Assembly (NCBI GenBank): GCA_030267565.1
Contig: BRXU01000031.1
Location: 372,001-436,000 of the forward strand
DNA: 64,000 bases
Source of the DNA: Pleodorina starrii
Taxonomy: Eukaryota > Chlorophyta > Chlorophyceae > Chlamydomonadales > Volvocaceae
Direction: 5' to 3'
Under the pieces are notes generated by a model. It saw nothing but the letters and a program-made list of their open reading frames with translations, did not search any database and was not told where the DNA came from. Positions 1-13,300 of the stretch are shown here, one piece after another. How positions within the stretch are numbered: position 1 is the stretch's first letter; each line of letters begins with the position of its first letter. The position numbers and the translations under genes were made by a program.

Positions 1-209
1 CACAGACCCATGGGTCATATACCCATGGGTCATATACCCATGGGCCATATACGCATGGGCCATATACCCATGGGCCACAGACCCATGGGCCCATATTCCC
101 ATGGGTCATATACCCCTGGGTCACAGACCCATGGGTCATACACCCATGGGCCATACACCCATGGGTCATATACCCATGGCGCCATGGGCCACAGACCCAT
201 GGGTCATAC
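1..209. repeat. 15-bp minisatellite, ACCCATGGGT-containing unit
   Basis: About fourteen imperfect copies of a 15-base unit of the type CATATACCCATGGGT. Each holds the perfect palindrome ACCCATGGGT, so single strands can fold on themselves. The array lies in what should be an intron of the sacsin-like gene, below its last visible exon, and it runs off the left edge. The stretch 210-381 shows no exon that I can support. Confidence 0.85.
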
Positions 210-381
210 CCATTTCTGTATGCACCCACCTCACCCACATGCTCAGCCAGCATGCCCCAGGTCGCGGTCGCGGTCACGGTCAACGCCAATAGCAACAGCA
301 TTTTACACCCAGCACGTGTGAATAGCCGCCCAACCCACCGACCACCACTGCGCACCCAACCCCAGCACCCCAGAACCCCAC

Positions 382-3300
382 CTGGGGCTGATCCAGCGGC
401 CGCCCCCCGCGCGGGTCCACACAATCGGCAGTTCCCCCAGGTGGTGTTCGTACAGCGCCGAAACCAGGTGCGACCAGGGCTTGGGGGTGTCCAGGGAGGG
501 CAGCAACCTGCGGCACCACCACACGGCGTTACGGCAAAGCGCGGGGGTATGAGCACGCGGGGGATACGCTGGGGGGTACGCTGGGGGGTACGCGGGGGTA
601 CGCTGGGGGGGGGTACGCAGGGGTACGCGGGGCTGGTCATGAGGACAGCGCAGGAGGAAGCGGCGTCGGATGGGTGCGGTTCGGCGGCGGCGAGGGGGCT
701 GCGGGAGGACGAAAGCCAACGACGATGACGAGTGGTTGGAATCGGAAGGGACCGATACGGGGTCCGAAACCGGGTTTGGTTGAGGGGTGATGCCCAATGC
801 CCAATGATCAATGATGACCTCATGATGACGTCATGCGGAAACCGCCGCGCGTCAGTGCGCCGGGGCAGACAGGTGAAAGGTCGCGACCCGTCCACACACA
901 CACACACACACATCCCTGTACACCGCTCACCTGTACAGCTGCTCGCCCGGCCCCGCCTGCTGCGCCACCGCCGCCAGCACCCGGCCGTAGCAGGGAGCCA
1001 GCGCGTCCGACATGAGCGCCACGTTCCAGCAGGAGCGAGCAGCGCCGGCGCCCGACATGTCGCCGCCGTACCTGCCGTGCGTGGGTGCGTGTGTACGGCA
1101 TTACGCGTCGTCGTGCACGGCAACCGCGGGGGACGTCAAACCAACTGAGAGTGCCCTCAAGGTGAAACCTCACTTGCTAGGGGGGCGCTAGGGGGGCGTC
1201 AAGAGATGACCGGAACCCGCAACCCCGCCACCCGCCACCCGCCCCGCTCCCCACCCCCCACACCACCCACCATATGTCTCTGCGGTTGCTGGACAGCTCA
1301 AAGTATCCGTTGACGTGCACCGGCAGACCCGTGCGGATGGGCAGCGGAAGGAAACAGAAGGCGCGGCCGTCCAGACCGCCGTCAGCACCGTTACCGCCCT
1401 TGACGGCCGCCGCCGCCACCATCGCCGCATCGTCGGCGTCAGCTGCCTCCGGTGCCAGACGCGCCGCCACACCGACCCACGGGACCATCTTGGTGCCGTG
1501 GTTTCGGAACGACTTGAGGGCCAGCTCCCGCGCGCCGCCGCCGCCCAGGGCGTTGCAGACCAGCCAACGCTCCGAAACCAGGGCCGCACCCGGGGCGGCG
1601 GCGTCGGCGACGATGGCGTTCCCCGCGCCCGGCTCCGCCGCGCCGGCGGCGGCAACGGCGGCGGCGGGTTCGCCATCGGCGCCGCCGCCGCCTGGCGGCG
1701 GCGCCGGGTCTGTTTGCATGTGCAGACGCATAAGGCCCATTTGGCTTGGCAGCGCCGCCGGCTGGGTGCTGGCGAGGCGCTTGTAGAAGGTGGGCAGGTC
1801 GGTGGGATCGGAGGGGCTCCCGGCGATGAACCTGGGGGGGCGGGGCACGGACGGAGGGGAGGGAGGGTTCAGGTCTTGGTGGGGATGAGAGAGAGGATGC
1901 CGCAGCGGAGGGTTTCAGGGGTTTTTAGGGGTTTATGTTGCGGGCATCGATTGGGGCCCTTGCTGCCGGTAGCACGGAACGCCGCAATTGCTGCTGCCGG
2001 GATGGCCAGACGCCGCAAGGTAAGGGCCACGTGGTGCGTATCCCCGATAGGCCCCCTCTCACCTGCTGATAGCCGACTGCAGCAGCCCCCCGGTCGGCCC
2101 TCCCTCGCCGGCGGTCCCTCCCCCGGCAGCAGCAGCAGCAGCCGGGTCCGCCATCTCCGGACTGGCCCGGAACAGCAGCCGCACGGAGGGCCCCTCGCCG
2201 CCAGAGGAGGCGGCGGCGGCGGCGGTGGCGGCGTCCCCCGGCGGCTCCGCCGCCGAGGGGGGCGCGGAGCGGTGGTAGGCTGAGACGGTGCGGATGTTTT
2301 TTAGGAAGAGGAGCGCGGCGGGGAGCTGGCGCCTGCGCGGGGCACATACACACACACGCACACACGCACACGCCGGATGGAGCGCGTGGGGTGAGGTGGG
2401 TCGGGTTCTCAGTTGCCGGTCGTCGGCAGGACCGCGTGTAAAGTGCTCCAAACTACCAACGTACAAACGCCGCATGCGAGACACGACCCAACGCAAGACA
2501 CGCCCCGACTCCGAACCCCTCCTAGTGGCCTGACCTCGTCGCCTGGCCACGACACAGGACACGAGACATCTGGAGCTCTCCCGCAACAACCCCCCCTTCC
2601 CCTCCCCTCACCCTCCTCTCCGTCTCCGCTGCGATATCTTCTTTTTGTCCCCCTCTCCCTCTTCTACGGCAGCCCACCCACCTGAAGCTCTCCAGCAGCG
2701 CCGCCACGTCGGCGGGGGAGCAGGGGGAGGTCTTGATGTCACTGGCGGCGGCGGCCGCGGGGCCGCGCAGCGGAAAGCGGAACAGCGTGCCTGAAGCGGT
2801 GATAGGGGGAGGGGGGGTGGGGAGGAGGCAGGAGGGTAAGGCGTAGGACAGTCCGAGCGAAAACGGGTGCTCCCTTCTTTGGTTTTCCGACGGCGATTTT
2901 ACAATGAAATGATTTGAAATGAAACCCTAAGTTAACATACGGTATACGGGTTGCAACAATCAGTCCTCTAGGCGGCAGGGGAGGGCCAACATCCCGGCTG
3001 TGTAAAGCGGGACAGGTCGCGAGAGAACGGCGCGGGAAGCCCGTTTGGACGTTTCCACTGCTGCGAGCTGTGGAAGGGAAAGAGGGAGCTAGGAAGCAAG
3101 CAAGCCCCCCTCCTCCTCCCCCTCGTACTCCCCCTCGTCCTTCGCCCTCTCCCCCCGCCCCCACGCGAGGCGGACCTCACCCATGAACCTCTCCCTCATG
3201 TTGCAGCCCAGGTGCGTGAAGGGCGTGAAGGCGTCCGGGAACTGCTGCAGCAGCTGAGCGCGAGCAAACGCGATCTTGAGGCCGGGTTGGGCCGCACTGA

Positions 3301-6300
3301 CGCCCTGGAACCAACCACCACCAGCAGCAGATAGCAGGCATCAAGGCAACAGCCGACAGGCAGCAACCACCCCAAGCAGGCAGCAACCCCCACCAGCAGG
3401 CATCAGGCATCAGGCAGCAACCACCCCCAGCAGAGGCAGCAGGCAGGTGTACGTGACCCATGATGGATCGAGCGAGACCAGAGATGTCCAGTCCGTCCGG
3501 CGGAAGGTGGCCAACGGGGCATATGAGGTCGAGGTATGAGGCCTAGCCCAGTGGACAGCAGCATCACAGGCGGATAGTCGCTACCCCCTCCACGGCAGTC
3601 CGCGTATCTCTCCGCACCGCACCGCACCGCACCGCACCGCACCGCACCGCACCGGCAGAGGTGTTTTCCGCGCCCTTCCCACCTCCTGACCAAGCCTTCG
3701 CAGCAAGCCCCAAAAGATACACTACCGGTAAACACCCGAAACCCTCCAAAACCTCCCCGCTCCCCGCTCCCCGCCTCCCGCTCCCTCCGCGCTCCCCGCC
3801 TCCCGCTTCCCGGCCCTCCCTCACCGGCAGGTACTTTGCGTGCGGGTCGAACATGACCAGGTAGTCCCCCGACACGAAGCAGGGCAGGTCCGTGAAGTGA
3901 TACACGGCGTTGAAGCCCAGACCGAAGCGACCGATGGAGGTGGGGCGGGAGGCCTTGGAGTCCTGGAGGAGGAGGAGGGGCAGGGAGGGGGGTAGAGGGA
4001 GGAAGGGGCAGGGTGCAGGGTGCAGGGGGAGGGTGGGGCAGGGAGGGAGGGAGGGAGGGGGGCAGGGAGGGGCAGGGAGGGGCAGGGAGGGGCAGGGAGG
4101 GGCAGGGGCAGGGAGGGGCAGGGAGGGGCAGGGGCAGGGAGGGGCAGGGAGGGAGGGGCAGGGAGGGGCAGGGAGGGGCAGGGAGGGGCAGGGAGGGGCA
4201 GGGAGGGGCAGGGAGAGGGGCAGGGAGAGGGGCAGGGAGGGGCAGGGAGAGGGGCAGGGAGAGGGAGCAGGGTTGGGAAGCGCAGGTACCGGGTACACGC
4301 ACTCATGGCGAACAGCACAACAGCACAACAGCACACGTACACGGCGACGCATCGCACCATCCCAAGGGTTGTCTGCACGTCCCGGGTGTGTGCGTGCAGC
4401 TGGACCAAGGCCCCCTCCGAATCGATGAAGCGCCCTGCGGGCTGGTTGGTTGGTGCGGTCGCACCCACCCACCCGCCCGCCCACGAACCCTCCCACCTGT
4501 CCGATGCGGGAGATGTTGGCGAAGTCCGAGGGACTGAACACCGCATCGTTGGCCACCAGCAGCGCAGGGCCCTGTTGGGTGTGTGTGGCGGGGAAGAGCG
4601 GAGGACAGGCGGGACAGGCGGTGGTGGTGGTGTTGGGGTTCGTAGGCGGGATTGCCAATCTGTGCGGCTTCCCCAAAATATCCGGAATATATGGGCCGCT
4701 GGGTCCGTTCGCCGCTGTCTGTCGCCTCCGTTGCATTCCGCTGCCGCAGAGCGAGAGCGAAAGCGCGCACCCCACCTGCCCCGGCCCACTCGCAACACCC
4801 CACCCCCGCCCCCCTTGCGGGCCTGCGAACCAGCAGTGTCGCCTTCTTTACGGCTCTCTGCGGCTCCTCCCTCTCCTACCCCAGACCGTGCTTCTCCAAA
4901 CCCACCCACCTTTCTCACCCCCGCCATTCTCCTTTCGTTTTGCCTAACCTTGTCTTCTTGCGGTACACACCCAACCCACCCACACCCACCCCACACTGCC
5001 ACACCGCTGGTCACACCCCACCCCACCTGCCACACCGCCATCGCCGGTGACAGTATGGAGGCTGCTGGGTAGGTTGTGTCATCCAGCATCAGCTCCAGGG
5101 AGGTGGCCCCCGCATCATCGGCGTTCTGGAGCAGCTCCATCAACACACCTGGTGATGAGGATGAGGAGGGAGGAGGGGGAGGAGCATGAGTGGCATGTAA
5201 GAACGAGACCGGGACGTCCTGCGGACGAAGGATACTAGGGAGAAAGAGGGGAGAAGAGGGGAGGGTGCGGGGTGAAATGACCCGACCCTTCCACCCGACC
5301 CACTCACCCGACAACACGCGACCCTAATATACCCAAGCAGCCCCAGCAGCAACAGACCCCTCCCCGCCCCCGCAAAGCACTCAAGAACCGGCCGCGCCCC
5401 CTTCCCCACCCGATCCCCGCTGCAGTCTCATCTTCTAATACCCCCCACCCGCACCCACCCCGCCCCTCCGGCTACTTCCCTACCAAACCCCGACACCTCC
5501 CATCCCCGCCCCCGCCCCCCATTCCCATCCCCGCCTCCCGCCCCCACCCGGTCCCTCCGGGTAGTCTCCGATGATGTGCCTCAGCCGCGTGGTGAGCGCC
5601 TCGCTCTGTCCAAACGCCTCCGCGCCCCCCACGGTGCCCAGAGCCATGCTGTCGGCGGAGGCGGCCAGCAGCAGTCGACGGAGGGAGGGGGTGCCCAGGC
5701 GGGCGGCCACGTGCGCGGAGATGCGCGGATGGACCAGGCGCACGGAGGCGGAGGAGGGCTGCGAGGGAGCGAGGAGGGGCAGGACCGGGAAGGGGCAGGG
5801 TCGGGGAGGGAGGATCGGGGAAGCGTCAGTCCCAGCCACAGCACCAGTCCCAGGCCCCCCTCCCCGCGCCCACCTGCCCCGCCAGCCAGGGCGCGTCGTT
5901 GAATGCGAGGTCTCCCGCCCTCGCCAGCACCCCCCGCTCGTCCGGCAGGTAGATGGTGGCACCGGGGGGCAGGGACAGGTCGGCCAGGGCCTGGGGGGGG
6001 GGGGGAGCGAGAGGAGCGAGGAGCCGAGAGGAAGCAAAGTGGATACTCTTGACTCTGGCCTTCGCTTACCTCTCGGCGCTGTGATGACGATGCCGCCATT
6101 CCTAACCCCCCACCCCACCCCCTGCGCTGCGAAACGGCTCAACGGCTCACATCAAAAACATCGCCCTGGGGTGGCCGCACGTGCGTAACGCCCACCCGGC
6201 CCCCCCCCTCAATCCCGCTCGGATGAAACCGCTCTGATCTGATCAAAACCCCTCAAGCCCCACACTTTGCTCGAAGCCCTCCCCCTCGGCTATACTTGGA

Positions 6301-9300
6301 TCACCCCCCCCCAAAGGTAACGGCACACATGACCAGACGTGATCAGACCAGACCAGGTCAGGTCAGGTCAGTTGGCCCGTGCAGCCGTGCCCCTCGTCCG
6401 GAGGCCGCCAATCCGCCAATCGCACCTGCGCCACAGCCACCACTTGACCCAGCTGAACCTCTGTCAGGGCAGCCGGCGGCGGAGGCGGCCGCGACCCGTC
6501 GGCGGCCGCCGACCCGCTCGGCTGCGCCGCCGCCGCGACGCCCGTCGCCTCCGCCATGTCCTGCAGCACGCTGCAGTACTGTACGGCGGAGAAGCCGTCC
6601 GCCGCGCCGTACGACAGCAGCAGGTCCTTGAAGGGCGCCAGCTCGGCGGGCATGACGTACAGCCAGGGGGAGAGGTCCAGGGAGCCCTGCACGGCGGTGT
6701 ACGACATGATACGGCGCCGTGAAAAATACCGTAGAATACCGGTAACTTGCTGTACCTGGATCCGGCTGGATAGCCACTCCTTTGGCGTTGAGAGACAGTC
6801 TAGCAACGACCGCCTCACCTCGCCGCACTGTCACGCCGCACGCACGCCGCCCCTCACCTTGAACGCCACCTTGCCAGCGGGCGCAAAGCCGTTGCCCACC
6901 CACACGCAGCGCGACCCCGCCAGCAGCCCCCGCGCCACCGGCCCCTCGTGCAGCCCCAGCGCCGCCAGCGAGCGGTACAGCAGCGGCACCACACCCGCCA
7001 GCACCTGGCTCAGGCCCGCGTCCGTCACTCGCGCGTGGAGCTCGCCTGCCGTACGGTACGAATAAAGTACGAGAGTACGACAGCGTGAGGTATTAGGGGA
7101 CGGTACGCGGGGTGGGGGAGGGGGGGCGTGCGTGTGGGTGGTTGAAGCACGGGAAGAGGACGGGGGGGAGGGGGGAGAGGGGAGAGGGGTAAAGGGGCTG
7201 CCACGCGATTGCGGCAAGGAGGCGAATGGCACGGAGGCGAGGACGGGCGGCGCAGGGGTGCAGGGGCTGGGCCTGAGTAGCCATCAATGGGGGCGGGGGG
7301 GGGGGGGGTTCCCCCTATTCAAGGGGTGTTGTCAAGTCAAGCGGTGGGACTCGCCCTTCACCCTGGCCCAGTCAGCATGTTGCCCAGAGCCCTGGACCCC
7401 ACTCGCGGCCAAAGCGCCACACCTTGCCCAATGCCTCCACTGTGATGCGGTTTCTTCTTCTTCTTCATTATCGTCACCTCCCAAAGCCCCACTCCCACCC
7501 CACCGCCCCACCCCCCACACCGCGCCCCACCCCGCCACCCGCCCGCCCATCCATCCATCCAGCCATCCATCCATCCGCCCGCCCATCCATCCACTCACCC
7601 AGCTGCAGCAGCTGCTGCGCCAGCACACTGCCGCCCAGCGGCCCGCTCCAGCCCAGACCGGCCGCCAGCGCCGAGGACCTGTTTGTATTGTTTCGCAGCA
7701 ACGGGCCGGCAGTAGTCACGGTGCTTTACAGTACGGTAAGGTACGGTACAGTACAGTACAGTACGGTGCAGTACAGTACATGTAACCCCCACCCCCATCC
7801 CCAAACACCCACACCCTCCCCCGCCCCTCCCTCCCTTACCTGCACTCCCCCTCCACCAGGAACAAGCAGCCGCTGCACAGCCACATGTCCGCGGGTGGTC
7901 GCACGGTGCGGGGGGCGGCCAGGCGGGGGACCGCGTGGCGGGGGGGCCAGGGCAGGCCGGGCGCGGGGGGCTCCTGCAGCACAGGGCACCAGCGCACGCG
8001 AGCCAGCTCCTGCCAGAAGCTGCGAGGGGGGAGTGGACGGGGGAGGGGGGGAGGAGGGGGAGGAGAGGGTGGAGGAGATGTGCAAGGAAGGGGAGGAGGG
8101 GGTGGAGGAGAAGAGCAAGGAGGGGGCGGAGGGGGAGGAGAAGCCGTCGAACAGGAGAGGGAGGGCGGAGGGGTAAGAAGGAGGACAGCAGAGGGGCAAG
8201 GCGCCTGGGGCGTCGCCCCGCACGCCACCCGGCAGCGCCTCCTCACTCCACTCACTCACTTGTGCACCTCCGCAAGCGCCGGCTGCTCCGGTCCACCCGA
8301 ACCAAACAGCTCCCGCGCCCGGGAGAACAGACCCGCAGCAAACTTGCGCGCTCCGGAACCACCGCCCGAACCGCCGCCGCCGCCGCCGCCGCCCGAGGGC
8401 CCCGCCGCCGCCCCGCTTGAGGCTCCGCCACCTGCGGCCAAGGCGCCAGCGGCGGCTGCGGTGGCGGCGGAGGTGGCTCCCACGGGCCCCATGATGCGGC
8501 CCGCCTCTGCTTCCAGATAGGCCAGTAGGGCCTGGGGGTGCAGGGGCCAGGGAGGGGTCAGGGGAGTGATATGCTCCTCTATATAACATAATAACAATGA
8601 GTCACTGCGGAAGTTGTTGAGCAAGCTGCTGCGGCCGCCAGGGAGGGTTGAGGGGGAAGGAGGGGTGTATATGTGCGATGCGAAATGGGTATACTTGGCC
8701 AAGGGCCAAGGGAGGGCGGAAGGTGGTGGAAGCGAGGAGTTGGAGACTGGGGGGGGGGTTTAGGACGGAGGGGATGAGACGGGGACGGAGGGAATGGGGA
8801 TGGAGAGGCCGACTTCGTCACCCTTCCACACTTCGACCCGAAACCCGCATCCCTCCCGCCTGCCGCCCACGACGCCCCCCACCGCCGCCGCTCGACCTCA
8901 TGGAAAGATGGACACAGCCGCACCGTACCTTGCCACGCGCCACAGCCATGTCCGCATCCTCAGCGGCGGCCGAGCCCGACGCGCCCGGCGTCGCCGCCGC
9001 CGCCGCCGCCGCGTCAGCTACCCGCTCCACGAACCTCGCCGCCCTCAGCAGCGTGTCGAACGACGCCGTCGTGCGCAATCCCAGCTGTTGCAACATGTAC
9101 AGCACAAGCGACGCATCACCCGCGCCACCGCCTCCTTCGCTGCTGCTGCGCCGCCGCGCAGCCCCGTCGGGCGGCGGCGCCGCCGCGCCGCCGGAAGCCT
9201 CGACGGCGCCGCTGAGCCCCTCGGCGGGGGTCGCGCCGTTGCCGGCGGCGGCGGCGGCGGCGGCGGTGGCGGCGGCGGAGGTCGGCGCCCCCGCGGCTTC

Positions 9301-10283
9301 CAGGAGGAGCGAGGCGGCGGGGAAATCCGCCTCCGGATCCAGCAGCGCCGCGAGATCCGGATTTCGCGGGTCGTACAGCTCGCCGGGCGTGTGCAGCTCA
9401 CCCTGCGCGATGGAGCACAGCACAGCACAGCACAGCACAGCACAGCACAGCACAGCACAGCACAGCGCAGCACAGCTTGAGGGTTGCGTTCGTTGGATCA
9501 GTCAGCGCCTGAACGTGCCCGCCGCTGCTGGCGAGATCCGGGCCCTCGCTCACTCAGGCCCGGGAGCATTCTTTTGTCCTTAGCAGCACCTCAAATGGGC
9601 TGAATTTCAGCGCATACCGCCCACCGCCCACCTTGTTGTTGGGGACGAAGGGCACCTGCGCCAGCCAGGCTCCGAAACCGCGGTCCTGCGAGCTCAGCTG
9701 CGGCAGGCCGCGCAGCACGCCCAGCACGGCGGCGTTGCGCAGCTCGGCCGGGAGGGAGGCCAGCGCGGGCAGCACGTGGGACCTGCGCGGGGGGGGCCGC
9801 GGGGCCGCAGGGTGGGGCAAGGGAACCCCCGGTGACAATCACAAGTCAGGAAAGAAACTAGTATTTGAAATCGAGACAAAAGGGACGGAGGACGGAGGAC
9901 CTTGGCATACCGTAGTCATCAAGGTTTAGGGAACTGTGAACGACAGCGACAGCAGGGCAACGAGGGCTGCAGGGCAGACGGGGTGCAGGTTGGGACTGGG
10001 GGGCCACCGGTGGAAAGCGAGGGGAGGAGGGGCCCCAACGCCTCGCCCTGCTCCGTGTGGGAGAAGCGGCACAGGACAAGTCGCGCGCGCGCGCAGGCCG
10101 AGGCGCAGCGTACCTGTACGTCTCCGCGGCCGTGACCGCCCGTACGCCCAGGTACGACACCATCAGCCGGCCCTCCGCCTCCGACGTCGCCACCACAAAG
10201 CCGCTGGACACCGCTCCCAGCACCCGCACGTCCACGCCGGCCGGCGCCAGGAAGCACGTGCCGCTGCCGTACAACGACATGAA

Positions 10284-10314
<31 letters not shown>

Positions 10315-13300
10315 ATGGCGCCGCCGCCGCCGGCGGCGGCTCCCCTTGCCGACTCGTAAATGGGCAGCGCCGCGAGCAGCTGAACGAGCGCACGTGCCTC
10401 GGCCTGAGACGGCGGCGGCCTGCCGGCGGCGCCGCCGCCGCCGCCCCTAAATTGCCCCGCCGCCGCCGCCGCCAGCGCCGTCAGGCACTCCTCCGTCAGC
10501 AGACCACTCCGGAGCAGGCGCTTGTCCGCCGCCGCCAGGGCGGCGACGCGCGCGGTCAGGCCAGCGGACAGCACAGACCGTCCGCCGCGGGCGGCGCCCT
10601 CGTCGGCGCCGTCGGCAGACCCCGCAGCCGCCGCCGCCGCTGACCCAGTTGCGCGGCCGGCCTGCGGGTGCTGCTGCGTCGCCGCCGACAGGCGTTGCAG
10701 CGCCGCCAGGATTCCGGGCCCGTCGCAGCGATGGACGTGTGAGCCCCGGATCAGATCACCGACCGGCAGCTCCGAAAACGAAACCAGATCCAGGATCTGC
10801 AATCCGAGCTGGGTCAGAAGCTCCGACAGCTGCGCCGCCGGGTCGGCGGCGGCAGCGGCGGCGGCGCCGCCGCCGCCACCGCCGCCGCCTTCGGCGGCGG
10901 CGGCGGACGCCTGCCGCGGTCCCTCCGGCGACGGCGGCAGGATTGCGGTGCAGCTGGCGGCGTCGGCCAGGGGCGCCAGGCGGCCGCCGAGGATGGGCAG
11001 CAGCGGCAGGCCCAGGAAGCAGGAGAGTGGCTCGTGGGTCGCTAGCCAGCGCCACAGCAGCTGCAGCCAGTCCCTGCACAGACGCAAGAGGGGGCACACA
11101 CACGTGGGTTGAGGTCGCGGCTCGAAGGCTCGGACTGCTGTGAGAATGAACCGTTTTACGGTTCACGGTGCTATCAGCTATGCAAGCTGGATCTTCCAGG
11201 CCTCATCAGCTCAAACGCCGCAATGACGACGACACAACGGAGCGCCGCGACGCGACACGACGGACGCAACGCCCGAACCCATCTCTGGGAATCACCCGCC
11301 CCTATCCCCACGTCCCCGCCCACCTGTCCACGCCGGCTGCCGCTGCTGCAGCGTCCGCCTCCCAACTCACGACCCGCCCGCCGGCCGCACCGCCGCCGCC
11401 GGCCGTCCTGCCCGGCGCCAGCCACTCCGGCGGCAGCAGCCTCGGCAGCACCGCCGCCGCCATGGCGGGCGCGTCCAGGTGCGTCACGTTGAGCAGCCGA
11501 GCGGTCGCCAGCGCTGTCAGCTTGGAGCGACCCGCGGGACTGAGCCCGCTGACATCCACCAGTAGACCCCCTGCGCATACGCCGCCGACGATTGCACACG
11601 ATTCAACAAGACCACATCGCACAAGGAACCACAATATGATTCAGAAGAAGGAAGGAATCTAACGGCGAAAACAACGACGTGTAAGAAGCGAAATATATGT
11701 AAGGAGAGGGCGTGTGATCACCGAGGGAACATCTTTACCACCACCCACCCCACCCCACCCAACCCCCCGCGACTCACCCGCGCGCGCCAGGAGGGTGCAC
11801 TCCTCGGCGGTTGGCAGGAAGAAGCTGGCAGCAGGCGAGCCACGCTGCTGGTGGTGGTGCTGCTGCTGGTGGTGCGGGTGGTGGTGGGGCTGGTGCGGGT
11901 GTCTGGCGCCGGTGGCAGCCTGCAGTGTGGCCGTCGTGCCGTCGAGCAGCGGCAGCAGCCGAAGACCCACCAGCTGCGCGGCTGCTGCGTGGGTTGGGGC
12001 GGGAGGACATGCAGGAGGAAATGCAGGGGCAGGGCAGGGCAGCGGTTGCACAACGGTTGGTCACATGACAGCCACCGCTGGTTGCGCAGCTTCACGCATC
12101 TCGGACATCTCGGGCTTCCCGCTGCGTAGAACCCGGGCAATGCTGCCTAACCAGGCAATGCTGTCAAACCCAGGCAATGCTGCCTAACCAGGCAGTGCTG
12201 CCTAACCAGGCAATGCTGTCAAACCCAGGCAATGCTGCTTACCAGGCAATGCTGCCTAACCCCAGGCAATGCTGCCTAACTAACCTGGCAATGCTGTCTA
12301 ACTAACCTGGCAATGCTGCCTAACCAACCTGGCAATGCTGCCTAACCAACCTGGCAATGCTGCCTAACCAGGCAATGCTGCCTAAGGCAATGCTGCCTCA
12401 CCAGGCAATGCTGCCTAACTAACCAGGCAATGCTGCCTAACCAGGCAATGCTGCCTAAGGCAATGCTGCCTCACCAGGCAATGCTGCCTAACCAGGCAAT
12501 GCTGCCTAACCCCAGGCAATGCTGCCTAACTAACCTGGCAATGCTGCCTAACTAACCAGGCAATGCTGCCTAACTAACCAGGCAATGCTGCCTAACTAAC
12601 CAGGCAATGCTGCCTAACTAACCAGGCAATGCTGCCTAACTAACCAGGCAATGCTGCCTAACTAACCAGGCAATGCTGCCTAACTAACCTGGCAATGCTG
12701 CCTAATCAGGCAATGCTGCCTAAGGCAATGCTGCCTAACCAGGCAATGCTGCCTAACCTCAGGCAATGCTGCCTAACCTGGCAATGCTGCCTAACTAACC
12801 AGGGAATGCTGCCTAACCCCAGGCAATGGTGCCTAACCTGGCAATGGTGCCTACTAACCAGGCAATGCTGCCTAACCAGGCAATGCTGTTGCTGCACTGG
12901 GCCCCACACCGGGACCATTCGGCGGACCCCCTTGCACCCACCCGCATGAGCCGCATGCTGAGCACCTGCCCCCGGCCCCGAAACCGCCGTAGACGATGCT
13001 GACGAAGACGAAGATGAAGACGATGAAGACGTGACGGAGGGCAGCAGGTCGCTGAGGCAATAGTCCAGCAGCGCGGGCGCGTGGGAGCGGAGGGCCGAGT
13101 CGGCCGAGGGCTCCCCCGCTGGCGTTGGCGCCGGCACCGCCAGCAGCGCTTGGCGGGCCAGCGCCGGCGAGCAGACACGCGGCTTGTTCTCCTCCTGGGG
13201 CGGTGTAAGGGGGTAGTTTGTTGTAGAAGAGCGTTTACTTCAGCGGCTAGTTTCGAAGGGTCATAGGTTCAATTGACACGAGCGGGGAGGGCTCGAGGGG

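Larger units (their letters stand above)
3181..5758 (-). other. Sacsin repeat module 2: ATPase domain exons 23-27
   Basis: Second copy of the ATP-binding domain, starting around residue 1745: IIGDYPEG, LMELLQNADDAGATS, GPALLVANDAVFS, ISRIGQ, GRFGLGFNAVYHFTDLP, VMFDPHAKYLP and a GVSAAQPGLK segment. Module 1 and module 2 share the motif order and similar exon phases, as expected for an internally duplicated gene. Module 2 continues to the left edge with a second FLPLP/NGYFEL exon (1831-1271) and two further exons ending at 382. Confidence 0.9.

Noticed and set aside
3821..5317. 498-codon minus-strand frame across several sacsin exons
   Set aside because: It contains the real exons 24 to 26 only partly in frame. 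The rest reads through introns and the GGCAGGGAGG array (PCPSLPLPAP repeats).
12135..12889. Regularly repeated units considered as a CRISPR array
   Set aside because: There are no unique spacers between repeats, the unit itself is the whole period, and the context is a eukaryotic intron.
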